Shown here piece by piece: positions 1 through 11,200 of a DNA stretch of 64,000 nt. Source of the DNA: Pseudomonas zanjanensis (lineage in GTDB: Bacteria > Pseudomonadota > Gammaproteobacteria > Pseudomonadales > Pseudomonadaceae); contig NZ_JABWRB020000001.1 in the NCBI RefSeq assembly GCF_014268745.2, positions 2,542,001 to 2,606,000 of the forward strand. The letters run 5' to 3'. Below the pieces are notes generated by a model. It did not search any database. It had not been told where the DNA came from and saw only the letters and a list, made by a program, of their open reading frames with translations. Numbering within the stretch: the stretch's first letter is position 1; the number at the start of each line of letters is the position of its first letter. The position numbers were made by a program, and so were the translations under genes.

Positions 1-1995
1 GCGCAAATTCCCGGCCCGCCCAGCCTGATGCTCTTCGTCAAGGTCCTGGACCCCGGCGCCCTGGAAAACCTGGCGCGGGACTTCGCCCTGCCCGACGCCC
101 ATATCGCCAGGACCCCGGGCCCCGCCAATACCGCCCAGTTGCTGCTCGACGATCTGACCCAAGAGGCCCTGGCGTGGCGACCGCAGACCCCGGGCCAGGA
201 TCTGCGCAAAGTCCTGCTGCCGTTGCTGGCCGTGGCGTTACTGGTGCTCGCGATCCTGGCCCTGGCCGTTCTGCGCCACGCCTTGACGATGCTGCGCGCC
301 CAGGAAAGCCAATACGCCAGCCTGCTGGCCCACCGCAAGGCTTTGGAGCGCAGCGAAGAACGTTTCCGCGACATTGCCGAAGTCTCCTCCGACTGGTTGT
401 GGGAGGTCGACTCGACCGGGACGCTGACCTACCTGTCGGAACGCTTCGAACAAGTGACCGGCTTCAGCCCCACGGAATGGCTCGGCAAACCGCTGCACCG
501 GCTGCTCCACCCCCATGGTGGCTCGATCTCGATTGCCCAATGGCTGCTCGGCGGCGCCAACAGCCTCTCTTCGGCACCGCTGCTGTGCGAGTACACCGCG
601 CGCAACCAGCGCATCCGCACCTGCAAGCTGTCGGTACGGGCCATCGAAGCCGGCACCTTGGGTTTTCGCGGCACCGCCACGGATATCACCGACGAACTGC
701 GGGCGCTGGCCCAGATCAAGCACCTCTCCCTGCATGACCCGCTGACCGGGCTGGCCAACCGCAACCGTTTGTTCGATTGCCTTCGCGAACATCTGGATCG
801 ACCTGATCGCCCGCCCCTGGTGCTGCTGAACCTGGATATGGACCGATTCAAGCCGGTCAACGACTCCCTGGGCCATGCCGTGGGCGATAAAGTGCTCAGG
901 GAAGTGGCGCATATCCTCCAGCAAAACGTCCGTGGCACCGATCTGGTGGCGCGCCTGGGCGGTGATGAGTTTGTCATTGTCATGCCCGATCCCGGCGATC
1001 CCGACGATCTCGATCAACTCTGTGCACGACTGATCGACTGCATGCAACGGCCCATGCACCTGGACGGCAACACGCTGTACCTGGGGGTGAGCATCGGCGT
1101 CGCCTGGTCGCAGCCCGGTGACGAACGGGCCGATGAGCTGTTGCGCCACGCCGACATCGCCTTGTATGCGGCCAAGGCGGCGGGCCGCAACACCTGGCGC
1201 GTGTATGTGGAAGCCATGGGCAACCTGGCCCGCGACCGGCGGCAATACGAGCAGCAACTGCGCAACGCCATGCAGCACGACCAACTGGAACTGCGCTACT
1301 TGCCTCGCTTCGACGTGATCGCCGAGCAACTGCACGGTTTCGAAGCCCAGATCTTCTGGCACCACCCCGAAAAGGGTGAGCTGGGTGGGGCCGACTTCAT
1401 CCCCGTGGCCGAAACCTCGGGTCAGTTGGAAGAACTGGGCACCTGGGTCTTGATCAACGTCTGTGAAGAAGCCGTGACCTGGCCGAGCGATGTCAATGTC
1501 TCCCTCGCGGTTTCACCCCGGTGGTTCAACAGCAGCTTCCTGCTCAACCAGGTGCAGGAGGCGCTCGAAACGAGTGGCCTGGCGCCTCACCGGTTAACCT
1601 TGGAAGTGGCCGAAGGGGTGCTGCTGGCCGACCACAAGGCCGTCGCTGCCACCCTCCATGCGCTCAAGGATCTTGGGGTGCGGATCAACATCGATAAGTT
1701 CGGCACCAACATCGCCTCCCTGCGAGAGGTGCTGGACCAGCCGTTCGATGGCATCCGCTTCGATCGCAACATCCTCTCGCAGTTGGGCCTGGAGGACGAC
1801 AAGGAAGGTGTCCTGGCGATGATCCGGTTGAGCCGCAGCGTCGGGCTCATGGTCACCGCCGAGGGTATAGAAAATGCCCGGCAATTCAGCCAATTGCGCA
1901 ACGTGGCCTGCGACCATGTCCAAGGCCCCTACTTCGGCGCGGCACTGCCCCGCTCGGAAATGGCCTCGTTCTTCACTACGCCGAGGTGGCTGTAA
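1..1995 (+). CDS. PAS-GGDEF-EAL cyclic-di-GMP signalling protein, 5' end outside window
   Basis: The reading frame is open from base 1, so the gene starts upstream; the first Met in the window is at 28 and positions below count from it. The N-terminal stretch looks like the end of a periplasmic sensor domain (possibly CHASE4). A transmembrane segment follows at about 63-87, a PAS domain at about 105-225, a GGDEF domain at about 235-395 and an EAL domain at about 405-650. The GGDEF site is intact (RLGGDEF, 309-315) and has an RxxD inhibitory site (RGTD) just before it, so diguanylate cyclase activity is plausible. The EAL domain is degenerate: EAL is replaced by EAQ, and the DDFG motif reads NIDKFGT. 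It is probably catalytically dead and may act as a c-di-GMP sensor or regulatory domain. The stop TAA is followed at once by REP elements. Confidence 0.9.
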   Translation, partial: AQIPGPPSLMLFVKVLDPGALENLARDFALPDAHIARTPGPANTAQLLLDDLTQEALAWRPQTPGQDLRKVLLPLLAVALLVLAILALAVLRHALTMLRAQESQYASLLAHRKALERSEERFRDIAEVSSDWLWEVDSTGTLTYLSERFEQVTGFSPTEWLGKPLHRLLHPHGGSISIAQWLLGGANSLSSAPLLCEYTARNQRIRTCKLSVRAIEAGTLGFRGTATDITDELRALAQIKHLSLHDPLTGLANRNRLFDCLREHLDRPDRPPLVLLNLDMDRFKPVNDSLGHAVGDKVLREVAHILQQNVRGTDLVARLGGDEFVIVMPDPGDPDDLDQLCARLIDCMQRPMHLDGNTLYLGVSIGVAWSQPGDERADELLRHADIALYAAKAAGRNTWRVYVEAMGNLARDRRQYEQQLRNAMQHDQLELRYLPRFDVIAEQLHGFEAQIFWHHPEKGELGGADFIPVAETSGQLEELGTWVLINVCEEAVTWPSDVNVSLAVSPRWFNSSFLLNQVQEALETSGLAPHRLTLEVAEGVLLADHKAVAATLHALKDLGVRINIDKFGTNIASLREVLDQPFDGIRFDRNILSQLGLEDDKEGVLAMIRLSRSVGLMVTAEGIENARQFSQLRNVACDHVQGPYFGAALPRSEMASFFTTPRWL

Positions 1996-2011
1996 CCCGT
2001 CGCGCCACCGC

Positions 2012-2246
2012 TATCGCGAGCAGGCTCGCTCCCACAAAGGGGCCTGTGTCGTACCCAAACCTCAAGGCCACCCAATAACCCTGTGGGAGCGGGCTTGCTC
2101 GCGAAGGCGGTGGACCTGCTGGCATATATGTTGGCTGTGCCGCCGTCTTCGCGAGCAAGCCCGCTCCCACACTGAGACCTGCGGTGCATGCAAAAGCTCA
2201 TGAACACCGCAGCCCCCCCTTGTGGGAGCGAGCTTGCTCGCGATGA
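2012..2246. repeat. REP array, family A, four elements
   Basis: Four copies of a palindromic REP related to GTGGGAGCGGGCTTGCTCGC alternate in orientation at about 2014-2036, 2082-2106, 2147-2171 and 2220-2246. They fill the gap between the convergent signalling gene and the exoprotein gene. Such clusters can form hairpins that stabilise or terminate the converging transcripts. Confidence 0.9.
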
Positions 2247-2283
2247 GGCCGGCACTGCCAACATCACCGCAAGCTGAATTCCC

Positions 2284-5200
2284 CTACAAACTCAACCGCC
2301 CCCGCTCCTCCTCCGTCAGCCGCTGGCGGCTCTGTTCATCCAAAGGCCCCGCGCCCAGGACCTGGACCGGGCTGGCCGGGTCGTAGGCTCGTGGGGCTTC
2401 GCGGCTGGCGCCATCGCGGGACGGGGCCAGTTGCTCGGAGCCAAAGCTCACCACCTGCACGGTGAACACCGACGCCTGGTTCTGCCGCGCGGCGTTCTGT
2501 TGCTGACGGGCGACATCCTCAGCCGCCTGCGTCGCCGAAGACGCCGCCGAACTGGCCGAGGTGATCGCCCCGGTGTTCACCGAAGCCGCCAGCGGCACGC
2601 CAGAGGATTTGCCCTGGGTCTGGATGTTGGCCGCGTTCACCACGGTCAAGGCCGCGATGTTGACGTTGCCCGACACCCGGATCCCCGCCTCGCCCGCATC
2701 GATGGTGCCCAACGGCGCGATCAGGTCGATGTCTCCCGGCGTCACTTCGGCAATCGGGTTGAGGGTGGCGATACCCGCGCCGGTACTCGGTACCGATGGC
2801 GACAAGGTGACGTTGCCCCAAGTGTCATACACGCGCCTTGGCGGCGTGTAGACCACCGTCGTCTTCGAACCACGCCCGGCGTTGATATCGCCCCCGGCCG
2901 ACCAGCCGAGGATCGAACCGCCAAAGGTGGTCATGATCCGGCTCTGGCCCAGCAAAATGCTGCCTTGGGCGTACAACTGAATGTCACCCCGGCCTTGGGT
3001 GATGACCCCGGCCGAGGCCGGTGGCGCGTCACCTTCGATCCCGAACACCTGCTGCCCGCCCGGGGTCAACACCTGGATATCGCCGCCAAAGTCGGTGTGG
3101 ATCCCCGAACCGCCGTAGAGCGTGATGTCACCGTCGTAGCGAATGGTGTTGCCCGCCACATCCTTGCTGGGGAACAGCGCGGCAATCGCCTCGCGCCCTC
3201 GGCGGTAACTGCCACTGCGCTCGCCACCGACGGTGTTGTATTCGCGCCCCCCGGCCTTGAGTTCGGCGAAGTAGATCTGCCGGGCGAAGACGTTCTGCTG
3301 TTCCGTCGGCAGGCCGGCGAAAAACGCCAGGGCCTGGTCTTCGCCAGCGCTGTAGCCGAAGCGTTGACTCAGCCACTGGTTCAGTTCGCCGCGATAATCT
3401 TTCAGCGCCGCGCCTGGTTGCAGGTAACGCGCCAGCAAACCCCGATAGTTCGGCCCTTGGGGGCCAGCCCCGGCAATCAGCGCGATCGAGGCGCCACCGT
3501 CACGGACCTGCGCCGCCGGGTCGACATTGCCAATGCTGTTGAAGCCGCTCTCCTGGTACAACTGCCCCACGCCCGGGCCCGACCCGTACAGGTTGCGCCC
3601 GGCACTGACCTCCAGCAGGCCGGGACCGGCAATATTAAAGGTGCTCAGGCGGATGTCACGCCCCGCGGAAACCTGGGAAATTTCATCGCTTCGACTGTGC
3701 ACGATCAAGTTACCGGTGGATTGCCCGCCAGCCGAACCACTGACGGCAGCAGGCACATCAGTCGCGGTGTTCAACGGCAAGCCGGAGTTGACAATGTCAC
3801 GCCCAGCCATCACCCGCAGCGGGCCGCTGCCTTCGTAGCGCACCTCGTCACCCGACGCTGGATAACGAATCACTTCGCCGGTCCGCAGGCCGACGATATC
3901 GCCCTTCACCGCATAAAAACGCACCGGCTCGCGCCGGGTATACGGCTGGACGCTGAAGGTATTGGCGCCAAAACTGAATAACGGGAATTCGCTCGGCCCG
4001 ACATAGACCCCAGTGCCGTAATTATCATAGTTCGGATTGCTGTTGATCCCGCTGTAGCCGGCGAAGGCCGGGCGCAACGGACTGGACAACAGGGCCGGAT
4101 CGGCCCCCGACTGCGTGACCGCATAACCGCCGGCATAAATCGAATCGGCGGCGATCAGTTGCAACTCGGCATTGGCCGAGGGCGCGGTCATCAACGAGAA
4201 CCCCGATGCCACGTCACTGACGCCACGGGCCGATGGTCCGTAGTAAAGGCTGCCATTGGCGGCGACGGCCCGCAGGATCGAGGGGTAGACAAAACGTCCG
4301 CCGGAGACTGAGGCATTGAGACCGGCCAGTTTTTCAATGGCGACGATGGGCGTCAGGTTACCGCCGACACTAAACAGGTCGATGGCGGTATTGTCGGTCC
4401 ACAGGGAGAATTGGCTCAGGCCGCCGCCACTGCGATAGGCACCTTCGCGGTCGGTGTAGCCGGTGGAGTTCTGCATCAGCACCCGTCCCGGATCGCCCAC
4501 TCCCTGCAACACCAGGTCGCCACGGCTGTCCAGGCTGACGCCGGCATCCCCCGGCATCAGGGTCACGCCGCCGCGAGCGGTGGCCATGGTGGAAACGTAA
4601 GCGTCATAGGCCCGAGACTCTTTCGGATCCTGGAAAGCGCCATAGCTGCCGTAGGTCAGGCCCAACGCTCCGATCGCTCCAGCCTGCAACTGCAATGAAC
4701 CGCGCAGGTTGGCCAGCATCCCGTTCAGATCAGCCGCCGCGCTGACACTCTCTCGTGCCGCCTGGGAAGGGTTGAGTTCACCGCCGATGCGCAACCGCAG
4801 GTCGCCGCCACCGGTCAACACCAGGCTGCCATCGGCGGCAACCCGGCCACTGCTGCCCACGGCCAGCACCAGCCCCTGGCTGCGCTCCACATCGGCGCCC
4901 AGGACACCGAGTTGTTGGGAAATCAAGCCGGCGTCGCCGCCCACATCGACGCTCAGGTTGCCGCCGCCCAACGTGCCGATCCCGGTAAAGCCCGTCAGGT
5001 AGGGATCACCCGCCTCGGTGGAGGGCTGCTGGGCGAAGGTGCCGAAGTTGATCCACCAGGCGGTGGGGATTTGCGCGGCCGGATCGGCCGTGGTGCCTGT
5101 GCCTTGGCGCCATAACCAGTTGCCCATTGCCGCAGACGTGTTCTGTGCCCCACTGCCGACGTTTCTCTTGGAGAACGAATCGCCGTGCAGGTCACCGCCC

Positions 5201-8200
5201 ACCGTCAGCTTGAGGTTACCGCCTTGCTCCGGGTACCAGGCCTGGTAAGCGCCACCGGTGGTGAGCGATTCATAGGCGGCACCCGCAGTGCCCAGCACAC
5301 TGCCATCGGGTTGTCGGCCACGGGCCTGCTGATAGGGGTCGTTGGCGCCCGGCGCCAACGAGGCCGACTGGGTGCCGGCGGTGTAGACCCCGAACAGCGA
5401 CCGCATAGTGAAATCACCGGCACTGAGCAGTTCCAGATCGCCGGTCCCGGTGCGCAAGACGCTGAACAGCTGGCTGCCGGGAGTGACCTTGGTGCGGATC
5501 GGCTCCGGAGGGTTGTCGGGAACCACAGCCAACACGCACCAGTCAGGAAACCAGGTGCAGAAATCCAGCGCATCAGGCGGCACAGGCTCCCCTGGTACAC
5601 CATAATTGTTGGTCGGAGACCAGACCAAAACCGTTTTGGGCGGTGCTGGGATACATTCACCTGGAATCCAGGTGCAAAAATCCAACATATCGGGTGGTAC
5701 GGGCTCTCCTGGCACGCCGATATTGCTGCCTGGCGCCCAAACCAACCCCGTTCCGCCACCCCCTCCGCCACCGCCACCGGTCTGCTCGCGCTTGGCCAGG
5801 TAATGCCCATCGGCCAATTGCAAACTGCCCGCCTCTGCATGAGGGCGGGTGATGCGGGTATCAGCCGCCTCGGTATCGGCCCCCGCCACCCAACGCATCG
5901 ACCAGGATTGCGAGCCGTCCGGCAGCAGGCTTGCGACCGCCCAATTTCGGCCCTGGATACCGTTTTCGACCGGGCGCAATTCGATCAGGTCGACCCCCTC
6001 CGCCAGCTTGACGTCGGTGCCGGAAGGAATCAGCGCGCCGGAGCCCAACGCCAGGGCGCTCCGCAACGTCAACCCGCTGCCCGGCACTGCGACCCCCTTG
6101 GGCCAGGTGCCGTCCTTGACGGTTATGCCCATCGGCAAACGGGTACCGGCTTCCAGGCGCGTGTCGACCGGCAAGCTGACCGCCTCTTTGAGCAAGGTGC
6201 CAGCGGCATACAGGAGGTTGCCGCTGGCATCGCGGATGGCGGCCTGCAACAGCGTACCCGCCGGCAGGTTCAGCGCCTCGCCCAGGCTCAGCGTGGTCGG
6301 CAGCTCGAGCCCCGCCGGCAGGCTGCCGCCCTTGAAGGGTACGTCATAGTTGAGCAGGCTGCCGGCCGGATACAGGGTACCCTCAGCCAATTCGACACCA
6401 GCGCCCGGCACCACCAGGTCAGCACCGAACGGCTGTTTCCCAGCGATCAGCAACCAGCCATTGCCATCGGTGCGCAACGTCGGGTCGCCAGCCTCCGGCG
6501 GCGCGAAACCATCGTTGATGCTGCCATAGATATTCAGGTTGCCACCGGCGCGCACCACCAGGTTGCCCGCCTCGCCGGAGCCATACACATCGGTCTTTTG
6601 CGTGTGGCGGTTGAGGCTGGCGTAGCGATAACCGGACAGGTCCAGGTCACCCTCCACCACCAGGTCGCCGTCCGGTGTCTTGCTGAGGATTTCCACGCCG
6701 GGCCGCAGGTGCAGCGCATCGGCGTAAGCTGCATTGTTCAGCCCGGCCAGTTTGCCGTTGAGCAGATTGCCGTTGTTCAGCGCGGCATTGATGAACGCCT
6801 CGCTGTCATTGTGTTTATCGTTCAGGTATCGCTGATCGATCACTTGATAAGGCCGCCCATCCACCGCCGGCGCGGTGCCGTCACGGGCATCGGTATAACG
6901 AGCAATCGCATTGACGTTGATGGAGCGCGCGCCGAGCACCGACACGTTGCCGGAGGCATCGATGGCGATATCGCCGTACCGTGGATCATCGACCCGCAGC
7001 CGCGGGGCATTGAGCTCCAGGGTGCCACGGGCCCGGCCGTCGTTTTGTCCCGGGCCATTGCCCAGCGGCGCGCCGGTGCCGTGGCGCAGGTCCAGGCGCG
7101 CACCGCTGGCCAGGGTCAACTGGCCGTCCCCGGAGTTGAGTTCGATCAGCGCCCGGTTGGGGCTGTCGATGATCTTGCCGTAGCTGTCGACCCGCAAAAT
7201 GCTGCCGTGGGTATCGAGCAGCGCGCTGCCGGCGACGGTCAGCCCGTGTTTCGCCGCCAGACGGATACTCCCGACCGCTTGCCCGCTGGCATCGACAGTG
7301 CCGAGCACGATCAGGCTGCCGTTGTCCACCGAGACATTGATGGCATTGGCCTTGAGTTCGTTGCCGATCACCAGGTCGCCTTGCTTGAGTTGGAAGCTGC
7401 GCGAGCCAAACACTTGGTCACGGTTCAGCCGCCCGTTCAGCGCAGCGAAATCCCCCAGGGTTTGCCCGCGCAGGTCCACCGCGCCGCTGGCATAGGGCAC
7501 CAGGGTGCCGCCGGCGTTATAGGTGCCGGTGGCGGAACCGAGGATGCGGCCTTGCAGGTCGATCAGGCCGGCATCGGGGTCGAGGGCGATCGCACTGAGC
7601 AGGCCGGCGCGGTTGTTGCGGGCGCTGAGGTCGACGGTCGAACCGGCGGCCTGACGGATATTGCCGGTGCGGCTGTCGAGAAACAGATCACCACCCCAAC
7701 TGTATTTGCGCACATCGTTGAGCACCACCTCGCGCCCGGCCAGGTCGATCCGGGCGTTGTCACCCAGCACCACGTCGCCGCTGGCGCCGAGGGTGAGCTT
7801 GCCGCTGGGCAGGCGGACCGTGCCGTCAAGCAGCAGGCTGCCGGCCTGTAGCTGCAACTCAGCCCCCAGCGCCGCGTTGTCGACGGCTGCGGCCGACACC
7901 CCGGCAATGCCCGCCACCGTCAGCGCGCCACCGGCGGTGATGCGGTTGACCGAGCCTGCCTCGCCGGTCCACAGCGGTGTGTTCACCCGCAGGTCGCCGC
8001 CGCTGTAGCTGTAGCCTTTGCCGCTGACGTAGTCGCCACGGGACTGGTACACCTGCAACGCGCCTTTGTGGTTGGCGGTGATGCGCTGGCTGGCGGTGAG
8101 GTTGACCTGGCTGAAGCCCAGCGTGAGGCGCTGCGGGTTGTCGAGGTTGTTGGCCTGGGCATTCGGGCCGTAACCGAATTCCAGCACCTGGGCCTGGATA

Positions 8201-11200
8201 TCCAGCACCCCGCTGCCGTTGCCAGGTCCGGCCAGCAGCGGCGTGCCGGCCGGCGTCAGCGCACCGTTCCACACCAGGGTGCCGGTGCGAATGCTGGCAT
8301 GGTCACCGGCCGCGCCGTAGCCGTAGATCGCCGGCGTGCCGAGGACCAGCCGCTGGAGGCTGGACTTGCCCGTCAAGGGGTCCAGGGTGCTGAGCTCGAC
8401 GCTTTCGTAGAAGTTCACCGAATCCCGGGCATTGAGCACCAGGTTTTCCAGGGCGGGCGCGCCCTTGAGGCGATCGCCGCGCAGCAGGCGGTCAAGCACC
8501 TGCTGGTTGAGGGTCAGCCCCTTGGGCAGCGCCTGGCGTTGTTGGGCCGCCGCCAGCGCCTGGGCCGAACCGATGTTGATCGCGCCCACCGCCAGCGTCA
8601 GGTTGCGCGTGCCGAAGCGCACCGACTCATCGAGGTTGAAGACATTGTCGGTCGCCGCGGTGATGGTGCCTTGGGAATAGAGTTCGGTGGTGCCGCTGCA
8701 ATGGCCGGTGTCGCATTGGCCGATCAGGATCGAGCCCGGACCTCTTCCCGAAGCGCCCGCAGAGGGCGGCAGCACATCGAGCCAGCCGTTGGACACCGCC
8801 AGCAAGCTGTTCAGGCCCGGATCGTAGACGAAACCGCTGCGGGAATCGAACGGTGCGCTGCCTTGGCCCAGGGTATTGATGCTCGCCCCCTGCTCGACCA
8901 CGATGGCACCGGCCTTGACGTTAGTGGCAAGGAACACCTCACCGGCCTTGAGGCTGCTGCCCTGGCGCAGAACGATGTCGGACAGCGTCGAGTTGAAGGT
9001 CACCAGATTGCCGCCCTGGCCGTAGATGACTCCGGGCAGCATCCCGATCGACAGGCGCGGAGCCTGTAGAGCGTTGAGCGCCTGATCATGGAGCGAGGCA
9101 CCGGCGAACCCCGCCGTGGCCTGTTGGCCGACCGGCAGCACTTCGAGGCGGGTGGCGTCGGCGAAAATGCCGACGCTGCCGCCCAGGCCGCCCTCGGCCG
9201 GTTTGAAACGGGCTGTTCCGTTGAATCGGAACGTCTCGGCAGGGTCGCCCACCCCTTTGAATTTGAGCTTGAGGGTCTTGCCATCGGCCTCGATCATCGC
9301 CCGCGGCACGCCTTTGAGCGTGGCGTCGGCCTTGGCGAACGCTGCGTAGCCGGTTTCGTTGTATTGCGAATAACGCCGCAGCACGGCCGCCGAGGTCAGG
9401 ATCACTTGGCTGGACAGCGCATCGCGAATATTGCTATGGGCAATCGACAACCCTCCCGAGGTGGCCCAGGAGCCGTTGCGCATGGCCAGGCTGCTGGCCA
9501 TTCTTCCGCTGCCAGCCAGGCCATTGAGTTCGACCCGGAACGCCCCCGGCAACAAGGCATAAGTCGAGGGCAGCAAGGTGTAGGTGCCCGCCGGCAGGCC
9601 TGGAACACCCGCGTCCAGGGTAATGCGCTGGCCGATCAGCGGATCGCGCGCCCCGGCCTCCCCTGACGGCGGCGCATAGCCGCGCTGGTCGCCGGGGACG
9701 ATGGCGTACACCGGGTTGGTGTCCAACCCCGGCAGTACCAGGCTACCGTCCGCACCGATCTGCACCAGCGGGTTGTAGCGCGCGTCGGTCGAGCCGCCCC
9801 GCCCGGAAATGAAACCGGCGCCGGCCAGTTCGCCGCCACCGGACAGATCCAGCACGGCACCGGGTTGCACGTCGATGCTGTGGCCGATCATCGAGACGCC
9901 CACCGACAACACGTTGACCGACGTGCTGCCCCCCGCGCCGATCAATTGGACGTCCTTGCCGTTGTAGCGATAGGACAAGCCGTCGACCGTGCCGCCATAA
10001 GGCATGTTCAAACCGGCCCCGCTGACCGACGTGACACTGCCCGGCAACAACTTCAAGGTCTGGATATCGCCCCCTTCTTCGCCCAGGCTGAGCAGCCCCA
10101 ACGGTGCCCGCAGCACGCCGCCCTGCAATAAGGTGCCGGCGTCCAGGCTCAGCGAACCGAACACCGAATACGGTTGGGCCGGCAACGTGTCGGTGGTACG
10201 CCCGATCCGCAGGGTCGAATCGGCGGTGGTCTTGACCCGCGCCGTGGCCCCCGTGGTCGGATAGATCTGCGCCGCCAGCAGGGTCAGGTCAGCGTTGCTG
10301 AGCAGTTGCGTGGCCGTACTCTCGATATTCAGCGGCGAGCCGCCAAGAAAACGCAGGTCGCCCCGGCTGCTCAACTGCGCCTGGGCAAAACCGCGGCGAT
10401 CGATCTCCAGGGCCGGGCCCTGCTGGCGCGCCAGCACGCCATGGGCGCCCAGGGTCAGGACGTCGCGCAGGTCCAGCAGATCGGCATTGACCTGCAATTG
10501 GGCGGCACTGTCCTGCACCGACAGGCCACCCTGGATAGTCGGGCGTACATGCACGTCGGCGCCTCGCGCCGCGGCCCCGGCCAGACGAACATAAGGGGCG
10601 TTCAAGGCTATCCGGCTGTCACCCGGCGCGCCCTCGGCCAGCGCCAGGGAGCCGGTATAGATTTGCAGGCTCTGCGCCAGGTTCAGGTTCACATCACCGG
10701 CGAACGACAGGATGCCGTTGCTGAGCAAGGTCAGGTTGGCGAACCCACCGCGGCTGACTTTATCGACGTCCAGGCGGCCCTGGCCGTAGCTCATCAGGCC
10801 ATCGGTGGCAGCGCTGCCGGTGCCCCGGGACAGGATCAACTCACGCGGCACCCGCACCTGATCGTCCACCGTCGAGCGATCGTAAAGCGGGGTTTCCAGC
10901 GCCACCGACAGGCTGCCACCGGCAGCGCCCACACCGCCGGAAGCCGCCTGGAACTCGCCGTCCAGACGCAAGCCATTGTTCGAACTCAAGGCGATGCTGC
11001 CGCCCGCGCTGCTCAGCGTCGTGGCGCCTTGGCCACGGATATCCAGCTCGGCCTGGGCGCCGTTGGCCAACAGCCGCGCGCCCTGCTTCACCACCACGAA
11101 CAGGTCCGGCGCGCTGGCCGTGCCTTTGTCGGTGTCGACGCTGCCACCGATGACAATGCTGCCGGCGTCATCCACCCGGCCGTAACGCCGGTTCTGGGCA

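Noticed and set aside
5185..7851. 888-residue open frame, and others of about 500-600 residues at 10174-11958 and 12061-13569, opposite the exoprotein gene
   Set aside because: Shadows of a repetitive GC-rich gene; compositions are typical of antisense translation and no start signals are present.
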